64,000 bases of DNA from Picochlorum sp. 'celeri' (taxonomy: Eukaryota > Chlorophyta > Trebouxiophyceae), in NCBI GenBank assembly GCA_010909725.1, contig JAACMV010000030.1, forward strand, positions 310,001-374,000, in the 5' to 3' direction. This document shows, in pieces, positions 38,001-53,000 of this stretch (the first letter of the stretch is position 1; each line of letters begins with the position of its first letter). Position numbers and translations under genes: made by a program. The notes beneath the pieces are model-generated. The model searched no databases. It was not told the DNA's origin and saw only the letters and a list, made by a program, of their open reading frames with translations.

Positions 38001-41000
38001 TTCTGTTCTGAATGCTGATTGGGTATTGCTTGTTGCCCAATTTTGAACCACTGGCCCTCAGTGTTGGATTTAAACTTTGAGATGCCTCAACGGCATATCC
38101 AACAGAGGCGAAAGAAATATCTGAAAATTCTTGAGCCATTGATCGCATCATGCCTTGAAGGCCTGCTTGTCTTACTACCTGATCAGTCATTCTGTGGATC
38201 TCAGTCGACACGTTTGGTGTAAGCGTGGTCAGGGTGACTGCTTTGGAAGCAGAAAGTGCTACTGCTGCAGACAGTCCAGATGCTATGGCAATGCTATGGT
38301 CATTTCCAGTGACTTTCAAGGAGAAGTCTTTTGATTCGAGAGCTTCGTCTGGAAGGACTTGATCTGCGAGCCATGACTGTTCATACATTGCTTCTGATGC
38401 TCCTGATGCTGAGGTCCTCCTGGTGCCCCTCGTCTTTCCAATAGATTTGCCAACAAGGTGCTTGATTGAGCCTCCGATATCTCCATCAAGCTGCATTAAA
38501 ATGTCGACCAGTGTTCTTTCGGCAGACTTCAAAACCGGCAAAGCCACTGCGTGAAGGCTACGTGCAGACTTTCTCGGCAACACCATCGATTCTGAGGCTG
38601 CAGGGATGAATAGAGGATCCCCTGGTTTTCCACCAATGGCACCAAGCTGCAACGTGCAGTCCATGGATGATGGTGATATAACATAAGTAGACTCATCATG
38701 CACCGGATCTGCGATATCAGCGAAATAAAGTGCATCTTGTTGCTGCTGGTGGTGGTGGTGGTGGGCAGTCAAGAAAATATGCCGTGAGGCTGACGTCGTG
38801 TCTGTCTCCTCTATTTTGCTGAGTGCGATGCCAACTTGTCCCAAGAAATGGGGCTTCGGCAACACATTGTTGATTGATGAACCTATTTCCAATATTCCTG
38901 AATGTGGAGAGATTGATATGATGAGTTCACTCTGTACCTTCTCTGCTGGGTTCATTACTAAAGCACTTGGAATGGAGGAGTCCAACAGCGCAATAGTTGA
39001 TGATTCACCAGTTAAAAGCCTGGCTGCTGAGTTTGACATCTCAAAATATCCAGCACCCGGGAAGATATGCCTTCCTTGAACCATGTGGTCCCACAAGTAG
39101 GAGTTCTGCGAGGCTCTCAAATCCACTGATAGAATTGTAGCCTTTCTCCTACATGTAGTTCTTTGCAAAAACCTAAACACAGACGGCACAAGCCACAAGT
39201 GCTTCTTCTGTAACATTAAGTTTCGTTTGTCTCCAACTAATTTGGGCTTAGATTTACTTGCATATCTATCAGTGGAGGAGAGAATAACATGGGCATTAGT
39301 ACCTTGGAATGCAAATGCACTTGTTCCGATGACTGATAGGTTCGTTCCGGCAGACTGCCTTGATATTGACACGGATTGCTCTGCACTGTCAAACACTGCT
39401 GACACGTAAGGATTCATATGTACCAAGTGCAACATTGGAAGTGACAAATCAGCCCCAGTTGCAGTTTGTGCATGTACCAACCCTGCAAGGCCAGCAGCAG
39501 GCTCAGCATGGCCCATCCAAGACTTTGATGACATCAAGGCCAGTGGCTTCGTCCTTGCAGAACCAGACAGGCTCGTATTTGCAGCTCCAATCTCGATAGG
39601 GTCGCCCAGAGCCGTGCCAGTGCCGTGCATTTGCAGTGCACATATTTCCTCGTACGACATGCCTGCGAGTCCCATGGCAGACTGGATCACAGTGCTCTGT
39701 GCAGGCCCATTTGGTGCCGTCAAGGCACTAGATCTGCCATCTTGATTGACAAAACTTCCACAGATGAAGCCAGAACAATCCGAAATTTTAATGTCGCCAC
39801 TATAGAGAAGGATAGACCCTATTGCCTCAGCCCTAACATACCCATCAGCTGTAGCATTCAATGTCTTGCATCGGCCATCATATGTTAGCATTCCTGCCTT
39901 TTGAAGAGTTGCTAATGTTGTTGGATGCAGGATAATATTTGCACCCGAACTGGAAGCAGTTTCGCATTGACCCATGTCCAAACAATTGTATGCCATGTGC
40001 AATCCCACCAGTGATGATGAGCATGCTGTATCAATTGTCATTGCTGGCCCCTGAAGTCCGAACGTGAAACTAAGTCTTCCTGACACGACACTGGACGATG
40101 TGCCTGTTCCTGTGTATGCTGTTATCCCTCCAAATGCCAAAGACATTTTCAGATAGTCTTGAGCAGAGCAGCCGACAAAAACACCACATTGCTTGGAGTT
40201 TGAGGGGTGGAATTGAGAAAACGTCTCTGCCACTGTTTCCATAACTAATCGCTGCTGTGGATCCATCATCATCGCTTCTTTATCTGCAAGCCAGAAGGCA
40301 TCTGCATCAAAGTGACCTATGTCATCCAACAAACCTGCAAAGCACACTGCTCGATCTCCTGTGAGTTTGTCCTGACACTCTGTGTTCCACCTGCCTTCGT
40401 AAATATTGACGCTGCCGTCAACAGGGTCGAATTTTTTGTTCTGCAAAGCACCCCCTGGAAGCATGGCAGCCATTCCCACGACCGCAATGATGGATGAGGA
40501 TTTTCTCTTCTGACTGATTTCCACACTCATAATGGTTTGATCCGTGGGTTCATCTTCAATGGAGACAGATTGCACAATGTCTAACGGAGTCACCATAAGG
40601 TATTGAACTAGTTGCTCCGGCGTCGAACACTTGTTTAGCATATCAGGTGGTAACACCACCCCCAGCCTAGCTGCCAAGGCTCTCACGAATCTCTGCTGTG
40701 CAGTCTCGTCCGCCGCATCAGCAATCCGGTCAGATGGGGAAAGTTGCCTTCTCAGTACAGAATTTATTGTGGAATATACCACGTCAGATACTAAAGTATG
40801 GTCATCAGCATCCGATCTTGGCTTCTCACTTTTATCAGACATAGACAAGCCCACCACAAAGTTGCCAATAGATTCAGCATTGGGATAATCAAAGACAAGG
40901 GTAGATGGCAATTGTACTCCAATCTGGGTTTCAAGAGCATTTTTAAACTCCACAGAAGTCAAGGAGTCCATACCGGCTGACATAAGAGGCTCATCTGGCA

Positions 41001-44000
41001 ATATGTCTCTTCCAAGGATCGAAGAAGCAATTGAAACAACTTGCTCGACTACTCCAGCTGAATCAACAGATTGGGACTCGGGTGGATTTTCGTCTGACCC
41101 TCCCTTTTGGGAATTTACGATGTATTCACTGATTGCTTCAACTGTTGGATAATCAAACACCAGTGTAGATGCAAGAGATAATCCCACCCTAGCTTCGAGG
41201 GAATTTCGGAACTCAACGGATGTCAGAGAGTCCAATCCTGCAGACATCAACGGCTCGTTGGGCTCTACTTCTCTGCCCAAAATAGATTTCACAACACTAG
41301 ATACTATTACCACCATCTGCTCTTGTGATACAGAAGCTTTCGGGCGTGAAGAACCAACCTTGGACTTCCTCTTCTTCCGCAGCAATGAGGAAACAAGTAC
41401 TTGTGAGGATACTTGTGCAGCATCATGCACTTCCTTCCTTGGAACATATTTATCAAACAGTCTCGGTACGTTGGGCTGCAATCTCGATACTAATTTATCC
41501 CACAAGAATGGCACCGCAGCAATATTGCTTGGGAAACTGTTGCCTTGGAGAAGCATTTCAATCAAGGACAGCCCTTCCTCTGGTCTGATCATCCTCATCC
41601 CAAGCCTTTCGACCCTGGTTGCTGTCGAATTATCTTGGGCAGCCATCCCGGCTCCAAGCCAGGCCCCCCATTGCGTGCTCACACTATAGATGCCTGCCGT
41701 CTGTCCAGAAGATGCTATTGCGTCAAGTAGACTATTCGCAGCACTGTAGTTTGCTTGGCCAGCGGAGCCAATGAGTGATGCAACAGAAGAGAATAATACT
41801 TCTGCAAGGATCCCATTGCCGAATAATGCATTTCTTAGCTTATCCCATGAAACTATCTTTGAAGAAAATACCTTCACTATCTTTTCATGGCTTTGTGTTT
41901 GAATTAAGCCATCTTGCAAAGCTCCTCCTGCATGAATGACATGCACAAAAGGTCTTGCCAAGTCTTGCTCTTCTGCAATTTTGGAATCTTCTGAAACAGA
42001 GAAATCTGCCATATGCAGGACAACCAATTTTGAACTGTTAAGAATGGAAAGAGATACGGAGCTTTTCACCTTTCCACTTCTACCTGCTAGTCTCACATCA
42101 TCAATCATGCTCGTATTTGCGAGTAAATTTGCTACGAGGGAACCGAGAGAACCTGTACCCCCAGTGATGATGCAAGATGCAGGAATGTTCAATGCAATAT
42201 TGTTTCTTTGCTGGAGTTCAGATAAAGAGGCAAACTTCTGAAGATTCGCAGACTCTTTGAACCCATACGCGGTGGATGAATCGTTCTGATGCTTGGATTT
42301 CCTGATGAAATACGTGGTATTTTTTGTTGGACAATCACGAACAAAGTCAATGGCAGACGGAGCCTCAAGATTTATTGAACGCATTAGGCCCCACAGCAGT
42401 GTAACTGAGATCTTTCTGTTTTGGCATATCTCAAATCCAGAACTGAGTGCGTTGCCTGTAGTCAAAGCTAAGCTACATGATCCTATTTGCTGCAACATAG
42501 ATATTGATGTCGAGCACAAGTTTGCTGGGAGTCCTTCTTTCAATGTAACTTTCACATCATTGACTTGGTCAGGATGGGCTCCTGGCGCTGGTTGGTCAAC
42601 CAGCCAATCTATTTGATACTTGAATGATGTACTCTGCGTGGCTGCCTTTGGAGAGCTTTTTGAAGGCGCAACTAGAGGCTTTGCCAACAGATCCTGAATT
42701 GACTGACAATTACCCTCTCCTGGGAAGATGTAATAGTCCAGATATGACTGCAGGCGTGACCTGGACTTCTCTAAGCAAGTTCCTGTTACCTGATTTGGGA
42801 CACTTGATCTGCCGATGAAGCAGCCAACTCCTGTAGGGACCTGCATTCCCATGCCCCGATCACTGCTTGGTATAGCACCCAATTGCAGACAGCAGTCTAT
42901 CTGCGCTGGAGACATGTTCACATCAGATGCTTCGTGGAACTTTCCATTTGAGATGCTTCCAATGCAGCTATGGAGTTCGTTATTGGTATCATTACGCATC
43001 AATATGCGTGTTGAGGAGTCTTCCCGTTGGTGCATCTCATCAAGACATGGAGAAGTTACCAGGGGTCCAAGGACACCTTGTAAGCAAAGAGTGCCATTCT
43101 GACCCAGAGAAATCGCTCCATCAGTCCGTTTTAGATAAATAGACAACAAATCCGATCCAGGCTGCTGGGCATCCAGCTGGAATGGCGAAGGTATGATGGC
43201 ACTTTGGAGGAGAATGGCTGATGCTCTATCTCTACTTCCCATGTTTCCAACAGCAGCAGCAAGCTCCATAAATGCTGCACCTGGAACCAGAATTCTATTC
43301 ATCACCTTATGGTCCATGAGATACGCTCCTCTTTTCCCCCGAAGCAAATGCGCTTCGAATCGCAAGGAATCGCTTTCAGAGGAGGCAGAAGAAAGTGACG
43401 AATGCACAGGTCCTGCTATCCAGCAAATGGAGTGATGCCAAGGAACATCCAGGTTGACAGGAGAGTCAATCACACTCCCCTGCTTCACTAGACTGTGAGC
43501 GTTTGTTCCTTGGAATGCAAAAGCACTAATTCCAGCGACACTTGATGTACCTTCCTCAACACTTGGTGACTTCTGTCTTGCTGCTGACCAACACGATCCC
43601 GCATTTGAAAGGTATTTGTTTAGGTTTCTCAGATGCAATACTTCGATCAGAAGTGATTCTGATACCATGTGAGAGGCATGTTGGAGTCCTACGACACCAG
43701 CTCCTGCTTCTGAATGACCAGCCCATGACTTCGATGCAGTCAGGCTGACTGGCATGGATCTTGCCTGCCCAATTACCCCAGATATAGCCCCAACTTCGAT
43801 GGGGTCTCCCAGAGGAGTGCCAGTTCCATGCATTTGCATTATTCCAATATCATCAGGTGACAGGGCATCTTGTTTCAACGCAGCTCGGATAACACTCTGC
43901 TGAGCTGGGCCATTTGGAGCAGTCAAAGATGACGATCTACCATCTTGATTCACCGCAGTACCACAAATCGCCATCGAATATTGTTGTACATCCATTGAGG

Positions 44001-47000
44001 TAATAAACATCATGCCGCAGGAATCTGCTCTGACATAACCATCGGCAGCAGAAGATAAGGTCTTGCATCTGCCATCAGGTGCGAGCATACCTGCCTTCTG
44101 GAACATGGCAGTGGTACTTGGTGTGAGCAACATGTTCACACCACCACTCAATGCGCTTATACACTGTCCAAGATTGATACTGTTCGCAGATGTATGGAGA
44201 GCGACAAGTGAAGAAGAGCAAGCAGTTTCTACTGGCACTGCAGGACCTTGGAATCCAAATGTGAAGGACACTCTCCCAGCTGCAACACTTATTGATAGTG
44301 TTCCTGTTGCAGAAAGAGGAGAGTAACCATTGATGTGATCATGGACAACTTTTCGATACTCTGTCGATGCAATTCCGACAAACACTCCTGAAGACACCAT
44401 GTCAGAAAGCGAGTCCATGTTAGCAAGGGATTCAAATGCACATTCCAGAAGGTTACGATGTTGAGGATCAATAATCGAGGCTTCATTCTTCGAAAGGCTG
44501 AACAGCTCAGTGTCGAATGCATCTATATTATCCAAAAACATAGAAAACCTGATTGGTGCAGTGCCCAGAACCAGTTCCTCATGAGAAAGATCCCATCTGC
44601 ATAGGGGGACTATTCCAGCCGCATCCTCTGCTAGGTACAGTCCACGTGGATTCAGACCTGGTACTTTGGATGACATCGAAACGACTTTTAGATTCATTCC
44701 TCTCGAAAGATTGCTACCACGAACTAAAGTATCTGAAAAGACTGGCTCTTCTTCTGAGGCTGCCCGAGTTGGCTCCACGTGCTTGGCAACATATGCAGAC
44801 ATTGCCTGGACTGTTGGATAATCAAAGACAAACGTGGAAGGAAGCTCAACATTCAGCATTCGCTGTAGGCTATTCTGTAACTCAACGGCCCCAAGAGAGT
44901 CCAATCCTGCGGCCATCAATGGATCGCTAGGGTTGATATCAGCCCCTAGAATCTCCATAACACACTTCCCAATTTCCCCAACGAAGTAGTCCTCTGATAG
45001 AGCATTTGGAGCGGCAGATTGCCGAGAAGATGAAGCAATGAATTTTGAGATGGATGAAATATTGGGGTAATCGAAGATCAAAGTTGATGGAAGCTGGACC
45101 GCAAGTTTCGCCTCTAATGCATTCTTGAACTCAACTGATGCCAAAGAGTCCAATCCTGAGGCCATCAGGGGATCGTCATCACCAACCTCTGCGCTGAGAA
45201 CATCTTGCAAAATCTCGCGTACAATTTGTTTCATGCTTTCCTGGCTCGATGCGATTTTAACTTGTTTAGTTGAATCCACTTTAATCCTAGACGATGCACT
45301 TGATTTGATGCTGATGGGTCCTAGGAGTGCATCAAACAGAGGAGGAACACTTCGCCCTTCTGTAGCCTGAATTTTCATTTTGTTCAAATCGAAAGGAACC
45401 AATGCTTTGATAGGATCATGTAAAGATGAAACAGCTTTTCTCAATGCAACTATCCCAGCTCTTGGAGAGATCATCTTCATGTTTTGCCTCTCAACTGCTC
45501 GTTTAATAGCAGCATCACCTGCTGCCATTCCAGTGCCAGACCAAGCCCCCCATTGTACGCTCACACAGCTATGCCCCATCGCGGAAATCTCGCACGACTT
45601 TGAGTCCAGCCAAGAGTTTGCAACAGAGTAATTAGCCTGACCTGGCGAGCCCAGCAGAGAGGCTACTGAAGAGAATAGCACACTTACTCCTTCTGGGTGT
45701 AAGCCAAGGTGTGACGCGAGGTGTTCCATGGCCACGACCTTGGGTGCAAACACCTTTCGGATGCCAGAAATACTCTGATTTGCGAGTGTCGCGTCCACCA
45801 AAACTCCACTCGCATGGAAAAGGCCGGACAGAGCACGCTCTGAACACAGGCTCGCTCCATCCTCCTGCATCGATGCATCTGCAGTCACAAGCGTTACTGG
45901 ATGATTGTTGCCGCCAGCAATGAGATCAGAAAGATCATTCCAAGATCTGAGGCGTCCGGTTCGCCCGGTTGCAACGACGCTTACTTGGCCTGATTTCAAG
46001 AGCCAGCAAGCAGTCAACGACCCCAGGGTGCCCAGGCCGCCAGTCACAAGCATGGCACCGCTCTTTTCAGGGCAGGGGGGTACCTGTGACTCGGGTCTAT
46101 TCGTCACAATTTTGCCCACATGACGAGCCTGAGACATTTGACGCAGGGCAGCCTGCACGTCGTGCAGACGATGGGTGACTTGAGGCAGAGGATTCACAAC
46201 GCCATCCGACAGCAGTCCTCCGAGGCGTACGAGGGCTGCCTGCACAGCCATATCTGGGAGGAAATCTACCGCCACCAGGGTGTACCCAACGTCAGGACGC
46301 TCCTGGCACACACGGGAGCCACTCCAAATGTCACGCTTGCTGATCTCAATGAAGCGGCCTCCTGGACGAAGCACAGAAAGAGATCCAGAAACCATCCCGC
46401 TGGACGTCAAGCTGTTCAGAACAATGTCAACGCCCCCGAGCTCCGCCACCTCAGACACAAACTGGGTGTCGCGAGAGCCAAACGCATGGCAAACACCCAT
46501 GCCGCGCACCAACGAGCGCTTGTTAGGACCACCAGCAGTCGCCACAACAACCCCTCCAAGAGCAGCCACTTGCTGGATGGCAGCGAGGCCAACTCCTCCC
46601 GCAGCACCGTGCACCAGAGCCCGTTCACCAGGTTGGCAGCCCGCCGCCTGGCGGAAGGCCGCGTCTACAGTGATGAACACAGTTGGGCAAGTCGCAGCTG
46701 CCTCAAATGAAAGGTTGGGAGGCATCGGGGCCATGCGTGGGGCGGACACGTGGACGTGAGAACCAAGGCTTCCACCAGCCAGCCCAAACACAGCATCTCC
46801 TGGCTGAAGCGAGTCAACGCCTTGCCCACAGGAAACCACCACACCTGAGCAATCACCTCCAGGGGGACCAGGGTCTCCAGGATACATCCCCAGGACATTC
46901 AGAACGTCACGGAAGTTGATGCCCACGGCGCGCACTTCAACCACCACAGTCCCCTTGGTAGCTGCAGTACTGACAGGCAGGGCTTTCAGGTTATTCAAAG

Positions 47001-50000
47001 CACCACGGGGAACAGGCATCAGATGATGAGCATCTAGACTTTCCATTTCCTTCTCTGATGAAATGACGTTCAACTGCGGCTTGAAAGCCACGCCAGCCTT
47101 TTTAATATGACCAAATGCTGACTCTCCCTTGGTTTTGGCACCGAAAACTATAGATGAGCGATCCACTGGGAGCATCTCTGTCGAAAACTTACGGGACTTG
47201 TCTTCCATGCTCATTGATTTGACAAGTCCATACAGCATACTGCTGGGTCCACTGGATCTTCCAATTTCCGCTCCATTTAGTGCATTCTGAGAAGTTGTGA
47301 CAGAGCAATCGGTACTGCTGGACTGCATTACCTCCACAGCCAAACTACACACCCGAGAAGGAGTTTGGCCTTTGAAACCAAACTTTGGAATTCCAGTGGC
47401 AGCAGCAGCACTATTTGAGCAATCGCTTGCCTCCCATACTAAACCATACTCTGGGAATATCTCGGTCTGTTTCGTTGCATTGATCGTTTCTTTTCCTGCG
47501 AAAGATTTGGCTACCATTTCGTATACATGACTGGAAACGTGCCCCCTTGCAATCATGCAGTAATTGTGTGTCTGATGCTTGGATGATTCGTCGAGCAAAA
47601 GGCTTGAGCCATGAATTTCCGAAGCAATTCCGCAGTTCTTACTTCTGAAAGCTGATACAGATGATGGGACTTTGAGCTCAAATTTCGCTGATGTGTCTGG
47701 TTGGACAGCCCCAAGATGAAAAGATGAATCAATGATAGATGGATCGATACCTGAATACTTAAAGTCAGACTTGAGACGATCGCAAATATCTCCAATGACA
47801 GCTCCATTGCGGAAGAAAGAGCTGCCGAAAAATACTGAGAAATGATCAGGACTCTTATTGCATTCAGATATGTCAGATAGATCCGCTATCCTATCAATGC
47901 TTCCATGCATGTGCATATTATCCTTTTGGGCCGAGTTTATGTGAATCTTCCCACTAAAGGTATCCAAGGAAAGTGTGAGAGAGCCCCTATTGTCTTTATT
48001 AAGCGCACAAGGCCGCATGATTGCAATCTTGGTAATGACATACTCTCCACTTCCCAATGCAGCCATGGCTCCTGAAGAGAACTCAAGGAATCCCGCTCCG
48101 GGAAATAGAATCTGATCCAAAACTTTATGATCGAAGAAGAATGAATTTCTGGCATAATTCAAGTCCATATGAAATGCGACCTGGTTAGAAGGTGCTGGTA
48201 CAGTAGACATGACCAACGGATGGATTGGATTGCTGTACCAGATACGGGAGCCATATAGAGGACGTTCTCGGAAATAAGCAGAAGATCCTAGGCCTTCCAC
48301 GCGAGAAAGCACTGCATGGGCATTTGTACCCTGAAATGCGAACGCACTAACTCCCCATTGCTGCTCACCCAGCAATCCAGTCCCTTCTTCCCTGGGAACA
48401 GCAATTCCCCCTTGAAATACATTGTCCAAGTAGTGATTGAGTGACGTCAAATGCAGTATGGGCTCTTTAAAGCCGTTTTCAATAGCTTGGTAAAGGAAAG
48501 AAAGTCCTACTAGACCTGATGCTGGCTCTGAATGTCCAACAGATGTTTTGCTGGCAAAAAAGGTGAAAGAAGATCTGCCTTTCTTCCCAATATTGAAGCA
48601 AGCACTTGCTGCACCAATCTCAATTGGATCTCCCAATCCAGTCCCTGTGCCGTGCGTCTGCAAGCCATCGACTTGACTAGAGGACAAATCTGACATAGAA
48701 AGGGCGTCTTTAACAACTGCTTGTTGACTTGGACCATTCGGAGCTGTCAGTGAACTAGACCTGCCGTCTTGATTGACAGCCGCCCCTCGGAGGAGCACAG
48801 CCGATTTTGGGTCATCCGAGTTATTGCATGACAGCAAGAGGGATACACATGCTTCAGAACGAACATATCCGTCTGCCTTGTCATCAAATGCTTTGCATCT
48901 GCCATCAGCAGAAAGCATGCCAGCTTTTTTAAACATCTGAGTTGTCTCCGGCCTCAGCATCATGTTGATCCCTGACACAAGGGACCCTGACAAACTCTTG
49001 TTCACGTATTCATGAGCAGCAGATGTGGCTACCAAACTCGAAGAGCAAGCAGTATCCATAGCTACAGAGGGACCTTTCAAACCGAAATGGTATGAAACTC
49101 GTCCTGGACAGACACTCAGTACTGCACCCTGCGCTGTGTAGGCTGATGTTGATAGAAAGGTGCGGCACAATAAAGAGTATTCAGTCCAAGATATACCCAC
49201 AAAGACACCGGTTGAGGAGGCACTAATGTCTTCTGCGCAAGTATATAGGATCTGACCAGACATTTCAAGTATTATCCTGTGCTGGGGATCCATTGCAACC
49301 GCCTCTGGATGGCTTATTGAATATCCAGCCGCATCAAATTGCTCGATTCCGTGCATAAATGCTCCAAATTGGGCGGAAAGGTTAGTGCTATCCCCTAATG
49401 ACCCATCAGCATATTCAACGTCCCATCTCCCCAAAGGAATAGGTTTGATGAAATCAACCAGTCCTCCAGTTTGTTTGATTGGCGTATTCTGCGGCCTCGC
49501 ACTGGCTTTTTGATATGCTTGAACATTTACTGACCTGACAAAAATTGCTGGACGTGCGCTCTGCGTCGATATTGCTGATACCTGGATGGGTGCACTTTGT
49601 TCCTCCACAAGGTCTTCTTCAGATGAATCATCTTCTGTGTTAGGCACTTGATCCATCAAAAATTCTGCAATAGACCTGACAGATGGGTAGTCAAACACAA
49701 GAGTTGCTGGCATCTGCAAGCTGAATTTTTGCGCCAACACATTCGCAAATTCAACAGAGCCAAGGGAATCCAGCCCGGCTGACATGAGGGGCTCATCGGT
49801 GTCCACATCCGACCCAACAACTTGTATTACTGCATCATGGACAGATGCAAGAACAACCTCAATAGACATTTTCTCCTTTTTCTTGGCTGATGACAGCCTT
49901 GCTCCGGAGGACTTTGTGCCTTTTACCTCTTGAGTGCCTACAAAATCGCAAACAAACAAATTCAGAAAAGTGGTTGCAGCAAAATACCAGTCAACAATGA

Positions 50001-53000
50001 CTCACCCTTGTCATAAAACTCGGAGAAAATACCAGGATGCTCAAAATTCTTCAGATAGGTTTTCCAATCAAATCCATTGACTGTAAGCACTGGTCTTGGA
50101 TGATTCATTGACAATGACAGGATGGACCTCATTGCCGACAGCCCTTGCTCAGCAGTTATCAAGCCCTGGCCAATCCTGTTAAGGCGCTTCAGAACAGATT
50201 CAGATGCCATTCCTGATGAAGCCCAGGCTCCCCATTGAATCGCTTTCACATTGAATCCCATATTTTGAGCAGCCAGCGCTGAACTATCGAGACAGGAATT
50301 CGCAGCTGCATAATTACCTTGTCCAGCGCCCCCCAGAAGGCTGGCAACAGAGGAGAAAAGTGTAAGATTCTCTATCGGCAATGCAGCGAAGTTTCCCTGA
50401 AGAATGGCAGTCTTGGGTGCAAAGACCTGCTTAAATGATGTAAGAGTCTGCTTTTCCAGCAATGAATCTCTTAATATACCGCTGGCATGCACAAAATTCA
50501 CAGCGGGGGTGTTCTGAAGCAGGGCTTCAATATCCTCTGCACTGCTTGTGTCAACCAGGGCAACCATGATTTTCGCCCCAGAATCCATCAGCTGTTTCCA
50601 TATAGAAGATACCTGAACTTTACCAGATCTACCAAGGAGATTAATTGCACAATTGGTGTATCTTCTGCTGATCCAATCGGTCAACATGACTCCAAGACCA
50701 CCAACACCACCAGATATAGTGAGAGTTGGATTTTGACCAAATCCATCCCTATCCCCCAAAGTATCCACTGTTGTCACAACTTTGCCAACATGAGTAGCTT
50801 GGGAAAGTTGACGCATTGCATTCGCAACGGATCCCATTGGATGGCTTATCTGCCGGAGTGGCTTGATCTGGCCAGTAGCCAATTCATTTGCAATCTTTTG
50901 TAGTGTGGAATTAAGGACTGATGGTGGCAGGAAATCTACAGCGAGCAGTGCATAGTTTATATCTCCTCTTTCCTGCTGGAATCTCGAGGTACTCCAGATA
51001 TCCCTTTTACTGATTTCGACGAACCTTCCTCCACGGTTCAGGGATGCGACAGATGCTCCTATCATTCCACTGGAAGTAAGACTATTCAGAACAACGTCAG
51101 CACCACCTAGCATGCAAATATCCTCTGCAAAGTTTGTATCTCGTGATCCAAGAACGTGTTTGACTCCCAGATTATGGAGAAGACTTCGCTTTCCTGGTCC
51201 ACCGGCAGTACTGATAACTTCAGCTCCCATTGAATTTGCAATCTGTACACCAGCAAGGCCAACACCACCAGCAGATGCGTGAATCAAAACTTTTTCACCT
51301 TTCTGCAGATTTGCGCTAGCATCAAACGCGATGTGAACTGTTGTGAAAACAGTTGGTATAGTGGCTGCCTCGACAAAAGAAAGATTCGAGGGCATTTGGA
51401 CAACCATTGCAGCTGGCCCTGCGACAGCTGTTCCCAGACAACCATGCGCCAAACCAAACACCGCATCCCCTCTCTTGAGATGAGCAACATTATCTCCAGT
51501 TTCCAAAACAACACCAGCACAGTCGCTTCCAGGAGGTCCTGGGTCCCCTGGATACATACCTAGCACGTTCAAGACATCTCTGAAATTGATTCCAACAGCT
51601 TTCACTGAAATGGATACGTCATTTGGACGGATCTTTGTTTGTTCAAAAGCTTGGCAGGCGAGGTTATTGAGAGATCCTCGTGGATTTGAACGAAGCTGCA
51701 CCAAATCTTGTGATGGCATGAGGGCTCTGCTTCTCAAAAGCATTGGCTGGCTTAGTGAGTTTTGCCAGAGCTTAAGGGAGGCCTGCTTCCCACTCTGCAG
51801 CATGGGCATGCGAGCATCATTTTCATGTGTACTGGTCAGACTTTGTTTTGATCCTCTCCTTTCTGAGGCAAACACTCGCAAGAGTCCCTCAATAGCTGCT
51901 TCAGGATTCTTATCTCCCTGGCCAGGAGAAACAGATGATACATTAACACTGTCCATCATGCATGCATGCATGCTTTTCACCCCGTTTTGATCAATACCCT
52001 GAATCACTGAAAGCATGGAAGCACAACCCAAATACGGGATTTCCTCACTAGCACAGATAGAGAATTTGGATTGGCTACCATCTTCATCTCCCAGGACAAC
52101 CACAGGATTGCTGGGCACTGAGGACTGATATTCCTGCTGTGCTGGTTCACAGATTTGGTGATACTCGAGTTCATAAAGATAGTCCGCTAAAGGCGCAGGC
52201 TTGACCTTTCTACCTGCTTTACCCATGAGTTTTGTTTCAATGTTCTGGATATAGGTAGAGGGCCCAAGTTGCTCATTTCCTGAGATTGAAAATGAAGATG
52301 TGTCAAAGTCTGATGTTGGAACTATGTATTTTGAGGTCGTGGATGCAAAACAATACGTAGAATTGTTTATTTTAGCTCCTAATCCAAAACGCTCAACCTT
52401 GACAGGGACTTTAGCCGGACAATTGGGGACTGATACTCCCAAATGCAGGCAGGCATCAGCTACAGAGGGTGGAACTCTATATGAATCAACTTCAACGCCA
52501 CTGGGCATACGTAAGCACCCGACTGGACCTGATTCCGCAATTGCGTTCATACTGAATGCATTAAAACTCCTCAATAACGCCGCCTTGGGAGAATGTACGG
52601 AGCTCGTCGCCATCTCTTTGATGTAATTGCCAGCTGCATGTGAAGTTAAGGCAGATCCTGATCTGCTCTCAAGGGTGCAGTTCCCATTCAATACATCCAC
52701 TTGCATAATGAGGTCCGGAATCTTCTGTGATTCGATCAACGTGATGACCAACGGTGCACTGATCGTCACATCTTGGACATGCAGGTTTCCTTCCCCATCG
52801 AACATGCTGAAGCCAGTAGCAAGCAAAATCTCGAGCATTGCAGTTGCAGGCAACAGAACTCGTCCTAAAACAACGTGATCATTTAAGTGATTTAATCTTT
52901 GCGCTGCTAGTGTGCCTTCAAGTCTAGCAGATCCAGATTTCCTCGTGAGCCCTGCAAAATTATGCAAGAAGGGACTTGGAGAGGGGAGAACCCAGTACCT

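Larger units (their letters stand above)
35500..40500 (-). other. PKS module 4: KS-DH-ER-KR-ACP-ACP, ER cassette copy C
   Basis: KS4 has a fuller N-terminus than most ([11 protein letters not shown]), [18 protein letters not shown] and [10 protein letters not shown]4 has the intact [10 protein letters not shown] and an internal His/Gln homopolymer tract. The ER4 core (37160-37842) is the third copy of the GC-rich cassette. KR4 begins with a normal VTGGLGMIG but is divided by intron 3 between KPVM and GLIHSGG. The two ACPs (36055-35861 and 35716-35522) are nearly identical at the DNA level. Prediction: fully reduced extension. Confidence 0.85.

Noticed and set aside
38740..38763. Poly-His tract as an engineered or metal-binding tag
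   Set aside because: It is a CAC/CAG microsatellite in a variable DH loop, not conserved in the other DH domains.
49938..50005. Apparent gene boundary with a new start near 49959
   Set aside because: The candidate start lies inside a 68 bp intron with GTGAGT donor and TAG acceptor; the frame is continuous across the splice.
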